64,000 bases of DNA from positions 62,001 to 126,000 of the forward strand of contig JAPJBO010000154.1 of NCBI GenBank assembly GCA_030068145.1. Reading direction: 5' to 3'. The position numbers were made by a program, and so were the translations under genes. Positions 53,996 to 64,000 of the stretch are shown here, piece by piece (the stretch's first letter is position 1; every line of letters starts with the position of its first letter). The notes beneath the pieces are model-generated. The model saw only the letters and a program-made list of their open reading frames with translations, made no database searches and had not been told where the DNA came from. The DNA is from Diplonema papillatum. Its lineage: Eukaryota > Euglenozoa > Diplonemea > Diplonemida > Diplonemidae.

Positions 53996-54170
53996 AAAAA
54001 GACAGGCGCTTCGTTTTGTTTGTGCGTGCCGGTTGATCGTTTTCCCACTTGAATTTACCCTGTGTATATTCAGCTAAGGAATTCTGACCAACCGCCAAAA
54101 CACGCTGCCTACGTCTTTTTAGCCTGCACAATACATTGAAGGGCAACCCGCAAGATTGTTAGTACTAAAA
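53996..54170 (+). repeat. Repeat family C, copy 4
   Basis: AGACAGGCGCTTCGTTTTGT to CAAGATTGTTAGTACTAAAA. Followed by a family E unit at about 54195-54285. Confidence 0.75.
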
Positions 54171-54285
54171 AAAGGGCAAAACGGTGGAGGTTTTGGTGCC
54201 TTTGGCCACTGAGTATGAGGACTTCGCTCAGAACCGTTGGGAATTCCGACTCGGCGCGTTGAAGGCGCTCAAGCTAGTTGGTAGG

Positions 54286-54722
54286 TGTGTGAGGGTGTGC
54301 GCGTGAACAATGTGTGACGTGTGTTTGTTGCGCCGAGTCGCATACTCTGCGCGCAAGTTTCGTAGGTCTGAGACATCGAATGCAACAGGTAGACAAAGAC
54401 AGGGCCAGACAAGACAGAGAAACATGAGACATACAAAAAAAAAGGAGAAGAAAAAGAAGGATAGAAGAGATGTGAGCCGCGCCCTGCGAGCCAAGGCGTC
54501 GTCGGGGCCCAAACGGAAACAGGGACCACAGCCCATTCCGCACGCCGACACTAGAAAACTGCGTCAGAGGGATAGATCAGGGGGGTTTCTAGACTGCTTC
54601 GAGTTTCAAGGATCCGTATTTTTATGTCTACGGTCGACAGTAAAGGAAGGTTGGGGTTCTTTCCTCGGGTGTGGGGCTGGCTGGTGCCTATTAGTTTTCT
54701 TTTCTAAAGGCACCAGGGATCA
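54286..54722. other. Gene-free stretch
   Basis: Purine-rich (around 54370-54470) then unassigned sequence. No gene. Confidence 0.4.
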
Positions 54723-55010
54723 GGTACCAGGGAAAGCCTCCTACACGGGAGCCAAGCTTCGCGTGTTCGGCGGTACTGCAGAGCCACGGGCCTACGGGTC
54801 AAGTGGCTACCGATTTCCCAAACTAAAGCATCAAGGCGTGGCGCACCTTGGGGCTTGGCGCTCGCGCTGAACACAAGCTCGTCGAGACGGTCAGCACATG
54901 GCAGAGCGGACGGGGTTGTGGCACTGTGCCGCCTCCGACTCAAGCTTTGCAAGCTGTGGTTGACCGTCATGTTCCTGGACCACGAGCGGCCTTTTTATCC
55001 TTCTTTCTTC
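54723..55010 (+). repeat. Repeat family D, copy 3
   Basis: GGTACCAGGGAAAGCCTCC to GAGCGGCCTTTTTATCC. It shares CTACGGGTCAAGTGGCTACC and GGCGCTCGCGCTGAACACAA with copies 1 and 4. Confidence 0.75.
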
Positions 55011-55551
55011 TCTTCTAAAGGCACGCGCAGCCGGAGTGCACGAGGGCGATTCCATACAACAGACGCAGGTTCATCAGAGCTTGCTGTAGGAGGTGCCGCT
55101 CACCTATCCGTCTCGGAACTGCTGCCTCCTACCAGGGATTCCTACGAGATTGCCCACAAAAGGAAAGCGCGGCGCTTTCTTTTTGTTTGTGCGCACTAGC
55201 GGAACACTCACCGCTTTGGTAAGTTGCATGTAGTACGCTGCCAACTCCTAATTTTGGTATCAACAATGCATTGTTAACACAAGAACATCATGCCAGTGCG
55301 CACAACCCAAAAAAAGAAAGCTCCGTGCTACCAACTTTCCTGTTGACCTTCTGCAGCACCGGGGAGAGCCGGATGCCCGGGCTAAGCTGCACGTGCTAGG
55401 CGGCACTGTCTCCAGGTCCAATGGCTACCAAATTTCAAGCCAGACGCGGTATACATGACGACATTCCCGTTTGCTACCCTACGTATCCCCTGAAGGCGAT
55501 GCCGGCAGTGCCATCAGCGCTCTGAAATTCAATTTCTCGTTGGAACCCCTG
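55011..55551. other. Gene-free stretch with family L copy
   Basis: L at about 55186-55290 (TTTGTGCGCACTAGCGGAAC, ACAATGCATTGTTAACACAA). Diverged D-like words near 55355-55440. No gene. Confidence 0.45.
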
Positions 55552-55735
55552 GGGGGAATTGCAAGAACGTGCTTGGAATGGGTATGTGCTCAACACCGCA
55601 CTGGTCCCGTCTGCGCCGTGTTTCGGTCCTTTAAGCCACGGACACATACGGCGGACCATCATCAGCGCGGAACCTGAGTGTCTGCAGACAGGACTGCGGT
55701 GTGAGTCTGGTTTGTCAGGCGGCTGTTCGTAGCTC
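55552..55735 (+). repeat. Repeat family H, copy 4
   Basis: Nearly the same as 8984-9165 and 10274-10441, including the shared end GGTTTGTCAGGCGGCTGTTC. Confidence 0.8.
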
Positions 55736-57084
55736 GTTGGAACCTCTGGGGGGAGGGGGGTGGGGTTCTCCTGCATTCGCACGTTTTGGTTGGTTTCGAA
55801 CCGTTCTCACGCGCAGCCGTGTGTGTTTCAGTGTTCCCTTCCGTACTATAGTACTCGCAAGAGATACCCTCGACTGCCGATTGGTCGCCCGGAGTTTGAA
55901 GCTACACTTTTTTGCTCTAAGACAAAGAAAGGAGGGCGGGGGCAAGAAACAGGGACACTGCCAGGATCAAATCTCCGAGGCCCCCCCGGTCACCCCAGCT
56001 AGGATGAGGGTGGCCGGAATAAGAGCGCGGCCGCAACAGAGAGAGAAGAGGCAGGCGACTTAGTACGGTGCGAACCAACGGCAAGCGGCGGGGGGAAGAG
56101 GGCGGGGGGGATCTTGCAGACGGACTTTTGAAATCCAATGCGCAAAGCGCAGGCGTATCAGCGGTGGATGCACCAGCAGGCTCGGCAGGCCGTGTAAACA
56201 CCCATCATACGGTATAGGTGGTGAATACATACGCACTCCACAGCGAGTGCATACTGTGTGTATAGGTGACCCCATTATGGTCCTCAGGAGGTCTGATTCC
56301 TGGATATGACTCGGGGCGTGCGTCAGTAAGGAAAGGCAGTACCGTTGGTCCCGCGTAACGACGAAGCTCAAAAAAAGGCCCGCGAAGAGCTTCGGTTTGT
56401 GCTTCCGACGATCCCTTGGGCATAAACAGACACCAGTCTTCCGGTGCCGATCAGCTCAGCATTCCCAAACTGAGCGACTCGTGCTAGCAAGGAGTTAACC
56501 AACATGGCTCGTCGAGGAAATACGGGACTCTCACCCTCTGTGGATACCCCATTCCAGGAGACTTACCTCGACGCCAGTTGTGTCCCCAAGCAGCTTGCGC
56601 CACATTCCGGATATCCGTAGAACACCGGTTCAGGCTTGGGCTCTGCCCTGTTCACTCGCCGTTACTAGGAGCATCGCGGGGTTTAGACTGTTTCTTTTTA
56701 CGGTTTTATACATAAGGGTTGTGAGAGACAGCTAGAGTCGAAGAGAATCGAATCCTTGTTGTTGCGTGCTTGGCGAACGCCTGATTTGACCGGCTTGTTC
56801 GCAGAACCATTGGTGGTCGACTCACATGCGTATGGGGTACGCGTGGAGCGCTCCCATTCCGATGAAGAGCTTACCTGCAAGGCACCATCGCTGTTACCAT
56901 TACCGCCATTCGTCGAGCATTGGTCTTGATGCGAAATCGTCGCCGCGACGACGTCTTGATCACAGGCTCGGAATGGCTCAGAAATTGGTGTAGATGGACC
57001 CGAGGGGAGGAGGTTTGCCGCCTTTGTAGCGCTGCTTCAGCCGATACACCTCCATCCCCTGGAAGTGCATTGAATTGCCTGCTG
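55736..57084. other. Gene-free stretch
   Basis: No recognised gene or repeat family. Confidence 0.4.
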
Positions 57085-57470
57085 CTGTTTATCACAGTCG
57101 ACCGATCACGAGCTATCGAAGGAGAAGCGAAGCACCAAACGCGCGCCTGAGCGCGATGATCAAGACGAGCGGAAGAGGCGAAAGCATGATAAATCACGTG
57201 CGGAGAGATAACCGCGATGCCGGAGATGCAGAGTATCGCCACAGATTATTTGCATTCCAACCCAAACTAACCCAGACTATCACAGCCTATCCAGTCTATC
57301 ACAGTCGACCGATGAAGCCGGACGGGCAGTCTAAGGTGAAGCGAAAGCGCGCGCCTGAACGCGACAATCAAGACGAGCTGACGAGGCGAACGCATGGCAC
57401 ATCACGTGCGAAGAGGAAACCGCGACGCCGGCGATGCAGATTATCGCCACAGATTGTTTTGCGTTCTCAG
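57085..57470 (+). repeat. Diverged tandem duplication, offset about 205 bp
   Basis: 57085-57260 and 57292-57470 share TATCACAGTCGACCGAT, GCGCGCCTGA.CGCGA, CAAGACGAGC and TATCGCCACAGATT. In one forward register each copy encodes a basic peptide beginning KRAPERD (DDQDERKRRKHDKSRAE and NQDELTRRTHGTSRAKR). Possibly remnants of a coding repeat; not called as a gene. Confidence 0.6.
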
Positions 57471-57789
57471 GTTGCCTCCAAGCAGGCGTCATTTTCGGGT
57501 CGCCAACAAGAGGGGCCAAAACCCGGGGCCGCGAACACGCGCGACCCGACTGATTGGGCGGCCGCCAGTGGAGCACGATTCCCACGCTGCCTCTCTGGAA
57601 GGCAACGGACCGACCACTGCGAGCCGCAGTTACTGAGAGTTCAAGTGCAGACACTCTGGAAGAGCCGGAAAAGTGGCTCGTTCGTCGAGCAAGCACGATT
57701 GCCAACAGCTGGACACCACAGCTAGCCAGTACTCTCTGGCTGAGGTTCGACAATTTTTTTGTCGTGCGGGTGCGCGCGGGTGCACGTGC

Positions 57790-58080
57790 GGGTACCAGGG
57801 AAAGCCTGCTACACGGGAGCCAAGCTCCACGTGTTCGGCGGTGCTGCAGAGCCACGGGCCTACGGGTCAAGTGGCTACCGATTTCCCAAACTAAAGCATC
57901 AAGGCGTGGCGCACCTTGATGCTTGGCGCTTGCGCTGAACACAAGCTCGTCGAGACGGTCAGCCACAGGGCAGAGCGGACGAGGCTGTGGCACTGTGCTG
58001 CCTCCGACTCAAGCTTTGCAAGCTGTGATTGACCGTCACGTTCCTGGACCAGGAGCGGCCTTTTTCTTTCTTTCTTTCTT
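57790..58080 (+). repeat. Repeat family D, copy 4
   Basis: GGTACCAGGGAAAGCCTGCT to GAGCGGCCTTTTTCTTTC. Preceded by a GTGCGCGCGGGTGCACGTGC stretch. Confidence 0.75.
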
Positions 58081-59239
58081 CTCGTGCGGGTAAGCGCGGG
58101 TGCTGCGGTAGCAGCGCTTCCGACGAGCAGACGACTGAGGGTCTGCCCACTCTGCTGACGTGTCCGATCAGCAGAGCAAACGAATGCATCTCGATCTTCT
58201 CCGCCACTTCGAGATACGCTGCGAGCTAGCGAGAGACGAAGTCAGCGGACTCGAAAGAAAGCCTCAAACTTCGTTCTTGATGATGATCCGAAGGGACTCT
58301 TCTCGCCTGTGGGCGTGGGTATTCGTTGGCGTGAGCCTCGATGGAGCGTGGATGAGTGCAGATCTTGGTTGCAGTAGCGAATATTCAATGGAGAACATTG
58401 AAGGCCGAAAGCGGAGAAGGTTTCCGTGTCAACAGCAACTAGACATGGGTCAGTCGGTCCTAAGGCAAGGTGTAATTGCTCGCCTCAAAGCAGCCACTGA
58501 CGAGCTTGCTCGGACGTGCATTTTTTTGAGCTTTGAGTTCCTAGAGGTGGAATGCCCATGCATCCCACTCAAAAGAAATTTGCGCCCCACTTCAATCAAA
58601 TTTAGGGCCCTTCAATCCCAAACGGCGGTGGAACATCATAGAAGGGCACAAATTTGTTTTCGGGTCCAGCATTTGGGCGAGACGTTCCGAGTTTCTGCAG
58701 TCGTCGCTCCGACCGCAAAATGAGGTTTGAGGTTAAGTACACTTGTTGGGACCCGAAAGATGGTGAACTATGCCTCGATAGGACGAAGCCGGGGGAAACC
58801 CTGGTGGAGGTCCGTTGCGGTGTTGACGCGCAAATCGCTCGTCAAAGCTGGGTATAGGGGCGAAAGACCCATCGAACCATTTAGTAGCTTCACTCCGAAG
58901 TTTCCCTCAGGCTAGCTAGAACCAAAACAGGAGATCCGGACCAACTGCTATTACAGCTGCTATTTGTGCAATCATCGCTCCGCATCAGCATGCCGATCGA
59001 TAGGTTGGATGGTAGGATGCCGAGAAGGAGGGGACACAACATGATTACTGCCGTTCGAGAAGCAACATCATGTGATGCTCCGGCCTTTGACTGTACGACG
59101 GAGTCAGCTTCAAAAAAGCTTGAACCTTGAGGTCAGTTCTGCGATTGCTCGCCCATTTTAGACTGTTTCTTCTGTGTTTCCCACAAATATACCAGCGTTT
59201 ATTGTTAATATGACTGTGTGAACAAAACTTCGTTGGCCC
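58081..59239. other. Gene-poor stretch downstream of BAG gene 2
   Basis: A + frame at 58160-58723 is open for 187 codons (MHLDLLRHFEIRCELARDEV..) and of ordinary composition but unrecognised. Its last third lies in sequence related to 50925-51060, so I do not call it as a gene. Confidence 0.35.
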
Positions 59240-60577
59240 TCACAGTGGACCTTCTCGGGGGCCTCCTTTAGAAGAATCGTTGTTGTTCGTAGCAGGTGCA
59301 TACTCGGTGAAGCTTTCCATCATGCTCTGCAGCCCGATGACGCGGTCCACGATTGCTTTTCGCGCTGTCTTCACGGCTTCATCGCCTTCCGGCTTGATGG
59401 CGTCGATCTTCTCAATCATTTTGTCCATCTTCAAGTAGTAGGCCTTCCTCGCAGCTTTCACTTTGTCGTCGCTCTGTTGTAGAAGAAGTGTTATAATATG
59501 AAGCGCCGGGTAGTCGCATAGTGCTCGTGCCGACATAGATTAAAGCATGATTCCTTTCCTATATTGGACACGGCACTCATTTTCCTGTACACGAGACTCC
59601 CTTTCCTACGCGTATGATTTCCAATATTGGACACGATTCCCACTTTCCTGTATTGGGTATGAGACTTCCGTTCCTACGCATTCCCTTTCCTATATTGGAC
59701 ACGACATCACTTTTCCTGTATTGGATATGAGACTTCCGTTCCTTTCTCAGGCAAGACCCCCTTCTCCGAATCTCTCCTCCCCAGTGCAGCATACCGGAGC
59801 GTCCGTGTAGGTGAGCTGCTCGTAGGCGGCCCTTTCGTGCTGCGCGCGGAGCGTCGCGAGCTCCTCCTCGATGAGGTGCAGCCTCTCGATCTTCGAGAGC
59901 GGCGACTGCGGCTCGCTGGCGGCCGCCGGCTCCGCGGGCGGCCGCGCCGCCGCCGCCGCCTGCGGCTGGTGCTGCTGCGGCGGCGTCTGCGCGCGCTGGT
60001 GCTCGTGGTGCTGGCGCTGCTGCTGCTGGTGTTGGTGCTGCTGTTGCTGCTGTTGCTGCTGTTGCTGCTGCTGCTGCTGTTGCTGTTGGTGCAAGTCGTG
60101 CTGCTGCTGGAGGATGTCTCTCTGCCTCTGCTGCTCTCGCAGTCGTTCCTCAAGGAGCTCGTCCACGGAAGCCCGTCGGGAATTACCTGCTGATCGAGCA
60201 CCACTTGCCGTGTAGTACGAAGAACCCGTGGTGTTGTAGCTGTGGGTCGGTTCGGTTCTCGTCCCTGCTGGCCGCACAGGCGGTGGGCTGCTGCGCTCGT
60301 GCCTGTGCGGACCGGGAGTGGCGTAGCTGCCGCGCTCCATCTCCGGTGTGGCCCCGTGTGGATAGTTGCTATACGCCGCGTCGCCGGCGGGGCTGTACCC
60401 CGGGAAGGCCTCGCCGAGCCCGGAGGCTTGCTGGTAAGGGTGCGAGCCGCGCGCCGGGGCGTACCCGTACGAGGTCCGGTTCTCGCGCCACCGCCGCCGC
60501 TCCTCCTCTTCGGCGTTCGCCTGCATCTGCGCGGCGCGCTGGCGCTGCTGCTCGAGCTGCTGCTGCGCTGAATACAT
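59240..60577 (-). CDS. BAG-domain cochaperone 2, poly-Q (two exons)
   Basis: Exon 1 60577-59795 (261 codons) and exon 2 59473-59240 join in phase 0 to give 338 residues. The donor is GCTCCG|GTATGC; the acceptor CTTCTTCTACAACAG|AGC has a clear pyrimidine tract. The N-terminus (MYSAQQQLEQQRQRAAQM..) is Q/E/R-rich. The middle is Pro/Tyr-rich then a long Gln/His run encoded by CAG/CAA. The BAG domain spans about residues 225-316: SKIERLHLIEEELATLRAQ, then across the junction KVKAARKAYYLKMDKMIE, KIDAIKPEGDEAVKTARK and AIVDRVIGLQSMMESF. It is predicted to bind the Hsp70 ATPase domain, with the Arg-Lys pair at R299-K300 in the contact helix. The tail is short and polar. The 321-nt intron is a minisatellite. 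The poly-Q run and the N-terminal coiled coil suggest self-association. A truncated duplicate lies upstream. Confidence 0.85.
59547..59755. repeat. Minisatellite filling the BAG 2 intron
   Basis: Diverged units of about 90 bp built from TTTCCTATATTGGACACGAC, TTTCCTGTATTGG.TATGAG and ACTTCCGTTCC, occupying most of the 321-nt intron. Confidence 0.8.
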
Positions 60578-60658
60578 GCCTGGCGGGAACCCGCCCTCCG
60601 GTTCTGCTGCTTTGCGTTACGTGTTCCCAGCCACCGCAGGGCGTTTCCTGGGGTTGTT

Positions 60659-60890
60659 CTTTTTAGAATGAAAAAGAGTTCGCTTGAAACTCCGGGGGGT
60701 TTTAAGGTCTCCAGGTGGCCGGTGGCAGTACGGGAAGATTTCCTCTGTGTTCTGCGTGGTCGTAAGGGTGGTGGTTACACGAGGTAAGTTCTTGTGGTAA
60801 CAACGCATTGTTGGTACTCAAAAATTAGTAGTTGGCAGCGTACTACTAAGCTTACCAAAGCAGGTGAGTTCTGCTAGTGCGCACAAACAA
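60659..60890 (+). repeat. Family B and inverted family L upstream of BAG 2
   Basis: B (60659-60790) begins about 80 bp upstream of the BAG 2 ATG on the opposite strand, followed by an inverted L piece (60795-60890). The B part is duplicated with the gene's 5' end at 61440-61568. Confidence 0.65.
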
Positions 60891-60904
60891 AGCAGGTGCA
60901 AAGT

Positions 60905-62235
60905 CAGACGTCAGATACCCCACACTGGATATCCCAGACCAGATACTCAACAACAGATACCCTACACTAGAAACCCCACACAACCAGCTGTTCGGGCACC
61001 ACCTGCTGTGTAGTACGAAGAACCCGTGGTGTTGTAGCTGTGTGTCGGTTCCCTCGTCCCCGCTGGCTGCTGCGCTCGTGCCTGTGCGGACCGGGAGTGG
61101 CGTAGCTGCCGCGCTCCATCTCCGATGTGGCCCCGTGTGGATACGAGTTGCCGTACGCCGCGTCGCCGGCGGGGCTGTACCCCGGGAAGGCCTCGCCGAG
61201 CCCGGAGGCTTGCTGGTAAGGGTGCGAGCCGCGCGCCGGGGCGTACCCGTACGAGGTCCGGTCCTCGCGCCACCGCCGCCGCTCCTCCTCTTCGGCGTTC
61301 GCCTGCATCTGCGCGGCGCGCTGGCGCTGCTGCTCGAGCTGCTGCTGCGCTGAATACATGCCTGGTGGGAACCCGCCCTTCGGTTCTGCTGCTTTGCGTT
61401 ACGTGTTCCCAGCCACCGCAGGGCGTTTCCTGGGGTTGTTCTTTTTAGAATGAAAAAGAGTTCGCTTGAAACTCCGGGGGGTTTTAAGGTCTCCAGGTGG
61501 CCGGTGGCAGTACGGGAAGATTTCCTTTGTGCTCTGCGTGGTCGTAAGGGTGGTGGTTACACGAGGGGGTAAGTTCTTGTGGTAACAACGCATTGTTGGT
61601 ACTCAAAAATGCCGCGTTTCCTGGATTTTGGGGGTGCTCTTTTCGACCTGCACCAGATACCCCTCACTGGATACCGTACACCAGATACCCCACCATGCAT
61701 CACACCCATACACTACACCAGATATACCTCACCAGATACCCCTTACTTGGTGGTCTGCACAGGCACTTTCCCCACATCTACAGGGCGATCACCAAAAGCG
61801 AAGCAAAGTCTGCTGCGCCGTTTCGCACAAGAGACGAGCTCGCAGCTCTCTTGAAGAAGAAGTAGACGTTCGCATGCTCAGCACCTGCGTGTGCATGTGT
61901 CCTTGCTTGTCGCAAGAAAGCAGCCCTCTTAGCTTGTCTGCATGCTCGTGGTGGCTTTTCTACGGGCGAGTGGTAGTTTCTTTGTCGGCACGTGGACCTT
62001 CTTTGGCAAGCAGAACCCGGCGACAGCAGATGCCCGTATGCCACACCAGATACCTACGCCAGATACCTACGCCAGATACCTACACTAGATTCGCCACACC
62101 ATGCACCACCACAACATACCCTACAACAGTAGGCACCACACCAGATGCACCACACCAGTGCCCCTATGGCCACACCAGATACCCACCAGATACCTACACT
62201 AGCTACTCCACAAGATACCCTACACCAGATACACC
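60905..62235 (+). repeat. Degenerate CCAGATACC minisatellite, three blocks
   Basis: Blocks at 60905-60980, 61655-61745 and 62035-62235 consist of irregular 12-18 bp units with CCAGATACC and CCACACC. The first two blocks flank the truncated BAG copy. Confidence 0.65.
60967..61359 (-). pseudogene. Truncated copy of BAG gene 2
   Basis: The first about 95 codons match BAG 2 (MYSAQQQLEQQRQRAAQM.., RGSHPYQQASGLGEAFPGYS). After HERSS a short deletion shifts the frame; the displaced frame still reads EPTHSYNTTGSSYYTA. The copy ends before the poly-Q run. The duplication includes about 250 bp upstream (to about 61615), at an offset of 782 bp. Confidence 0.85.
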
Positions 62236-62772
62236 ACCGGCAGCACGAAGGGGCGAACGAGAAACAAGAGAGAAAAAAAAACAAAACTGAAGAAACTGTC
62301 TAAAAGAGCACCCGCGCAGAAAAAGTGCCGCACTCAGAAGAATCGGCTCTTCGGCGACGTCGAGTTCCTTTTTTCTTTTCGAACAGCTACAAGCTAGGGC
62401 GGGGGCTGCCCGAACACCTCCATGCTTGCGAAAGTAACAGCTTGATGGCACTTGCACTTTACAGAACTCAATGCTTGCGAGCACAACGGGGGGTATCTGC
62501 CTCTATCTGCCTCACGGCGGTCTACGCATCCCGTACATCGGGTTAGGCGTGAGCGTGGAGAAGACGACAAGCCACGGGGGTGTGCGGACAGTGGCACTGG
62601 ACCTTTCTCTCTCTGACGAGGGTCCGGTTAGGCGCATGACTAGCCAACACTCTGCCATTGGACGGAGCAAGTCACTCGAAGTGACGGCTATTGCACGAAA
62701 ACGGCCAGTTGACAGTCGCGTACACTCAGAAGCAGACTTCCGGTGGGGCTTCAAGTCGTGCTGCTAAGGTGT
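61746..62772. other. Gene-free stretch
   Basis: Apart from the minisatellite block, unassigned sequence. A short frame near 61740-61863 (ending TRDELAALLKKK) might be part of an exon but is too short to call. Confidence 0.4.
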
Positions 62773-63261
62773 CTACGAATTCTTCGATGCGAGTCCCATC
62801 TCACGAAGAGCTTCGAGCTCTTTGGACAACAACACGCGGTCCTTGCCCAGGCGCTCGGCTTGGCTCTCGATGAGGGCCAGCTTGTCCTCTTTGTATTTGT
62901 CCTGCCGCCGGTCCCACTCCTCCTCCGATATCTGCTTCGCGTCGTGCGGGTTGGCGAACATCTTTGCCACGATCTGCTTCAGCTCGACCGACCCAGGCAG
63001 TTCCGCTATCCCCCGTATTGCGCTGTACTGCCCGGAGAACTCTCCCATGGCTTCCTTCGTCCGGTGCAGCATCGTCAGCGTGCTGCTGTACTCCGCGTGG
63101 CTCGGGGAGGCCTTGGGGAGCCTTTTGGGCTCCTTTTCGAAGCCTTCGAACTCCTTCAAAAACGCCGTCCTCGGGCTGTCGCGGCCGTTCCCCGCGCACT
63201 CGTCCCGGTCGTACAGCGTCGCCAGCTGCGCCAGGGGGTCGCTCTCGTCGTCTTCTTCCAT
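62773..63261 (-). CDS. Small acidic helical protein, unknown
   Basis: Intronless 162-residue frame starting MEEDDESDPLAQLATLYDRD in a good context (AATATAATGG). Acidic N-terminus, then FLKEFEGFEKEPKRLPKA, an amphipathic middle (AEYSSTLTMLHRTKEAMG) and a charged probable coiled coil at about 110-158 (ISEEEWDRRQDKYKEDKLAL, LSKELEALREMGL). The codon composition resembles the other genes (G/C at third positions on the coding strand), which supports it as real. I do not recognise the family. The helical pattern loosely recalls chaperone cofactors, but no BAG motif is present. Confidence 0.65.
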   Translation of the reverse strand: MEEDDESDPLAQLATLYDRDECAGNGRDSPRTAFLKEFEGFEKEPKRLPKASPSHAEYSSTLTMLHRTKEAMGEFSGQYSAIRGIAELPGSVELKQIVAKMFANPHDAKQISEEEWDRRQDKYKEDKLALIESQAERLGKDRVLLSKELEALREMGLASKNS

Positions 63262-64000
63262 TATATTCTTTGTCTTTGGTGCTCGCAGGAGGGGTTTTTC
63301 TGGTATTTGAGTGTGTCGGTCTGGGGTAGATCAAACATGACGAGGTTGTAAACTGGTTCACCATCCCAAAGGGGAGAAGGGCATGCCGCAGTCAAGGTGG
63401 GCGGCCATCAAGGTCGATCTGACAGAGGCGATCTTCTTGCTTCTGACTTCTAGCTCGCAGGAGTTTTTCGACGTCTTGAGTTGCGAATCTCCATGTGAAG
63501 CACGGACATGTGAACAGTGACGGGTGACATGATCTCCAGTATGGCGCTAGTTCGCTGATTGCAGGCTTACATATTGGAACGCATCGTCTCGAGAGAAACC
63601 CTGCAGCCGTGCTCAAAAGCACCGGAAAAGGCTCGGTCGCCATGAGATGAAGACAGAACGGGCGTTTTTTTTCAGAAGTGAAAAGGCAAGAAGTCCCGCG
63701 GCGGCAGCCACGCCTCTTTGTTTGAGCCTGCCTGTCTCCGGCGATATCGGGGGTTCGACAACTACGAGTGCAGTGTATCGTCGCAGTTTGTTGCTGCGTA
63801 TCAAGCGCACATCAAATACACGGTAGGAGCCGGAGCAAAGCACATGGCAGACCATCCCCTGAGCGTACGCCCGGAAGAATGGGGTGAGATGAAGCGGGCC
63901 TTTTAAAGGCTGAACGTTCCCACCCTCCTCTCTCGTGATCTCGTCTGTGGTTGGCCCGACGGCATGGTCAACACGCAAACTGTCGATGCGCCTGAGCGCC
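63262..64000. other. Window end, no gene called
   Basis: Unassigned. A + frame at 63718-63906 ends FVAAYQAHIKYTVGAGAKH and MADHPLSVRPEEWGEMKRAF with a TAA. It begins near a TCGCAG acceptor-like site (63781-63786) and could be a terminal exon; evidence is thin. Confidence 0.35.

Noticed and set aside
58160..58723. 187-codon + strand frame
   Set aside because: No recognisable family, and the last third lies in a dispersed repeat related to 50925-51060.

Overview
This window is nuclear DNA of a eukaryotic protist. It holds a eukaryote-type cytosolic ribosomal protein (RPS15A/uS8, two copies), two genes whose BAG domains are interrupted by GT-AG introns, a PHO80-type cyclin and a large CCCH-finger/leucine-rich-repeat protein. 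Only about 9 kb of the 64 kb is convincingly coding. The rest is a mosaic of short dispersed repeats, homopolymer runs, (TG)n tracts and small transposon-like elements. A stray 86-base piece of 18S rRNA (8041-8126) has the helix sequence I associate with alveolates, so a chromerid-like alga or another alveolate would fit. That is an inference; the species cannot be named from the window.

Layout. 1-24 kb holds no gene I can name. It contains dispersed repeat families (called A to R here), several hAT-like non-autonomous elements with target-site duplications, a 962-bp element with perfect 34-bp terminal inverted repeats enclosing two tRNA-like sequences, and very long TG and G runs. 24.6-27.5 kb has the cyclin gene and two broken copies of its 3' end. 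30.4-33.8 kb has BAG gene 1, with an intron full of repeats, followed by 1.6 further truncated copies of its 5' half. 35.3-38.8 kb has the CCCH/LRR gene and fragments of its 3' end. 38.9-44.1 kb is a nest of elements upstream of that gene: a satellite-bearing hAT-like element, a TTAA-flanked element encoding a Ulp1-like protease, a small hAT-like element, and three alternately inverted copies of the gene's own first exon region. 45-47.7 kb has the two RPS15A copies. 47.7-59 kb is again repeats with no recognised gene. 59.2-61.4 kb has BAG gene 2 and a truncated copy of it. 62.8-63.3 kb has one small unknown gene.

Common thread. Nearly every real gene has a neighbouring partial copy of itself: cyclin 3' end, BAG 1 and BAG 2 5' ends with promoters, CCCH/LRR both ends, and RPS15A as a full copy. 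Local segmental duplication and insertion of non-autonomous elements therefore seem to be the main forces shaping the locus. The genes do not form a pathway. The two BAG proteins (predicted Hsp70 nucleotide-exchange cochaperones) and the ribosomal protein are housekeeping functions, and the cyclin is predicted to partner a PHO85-like kinase.

Limits. Splice sites, element boundaries and repeat families were called by eye. Family letters are local labels, not database names.
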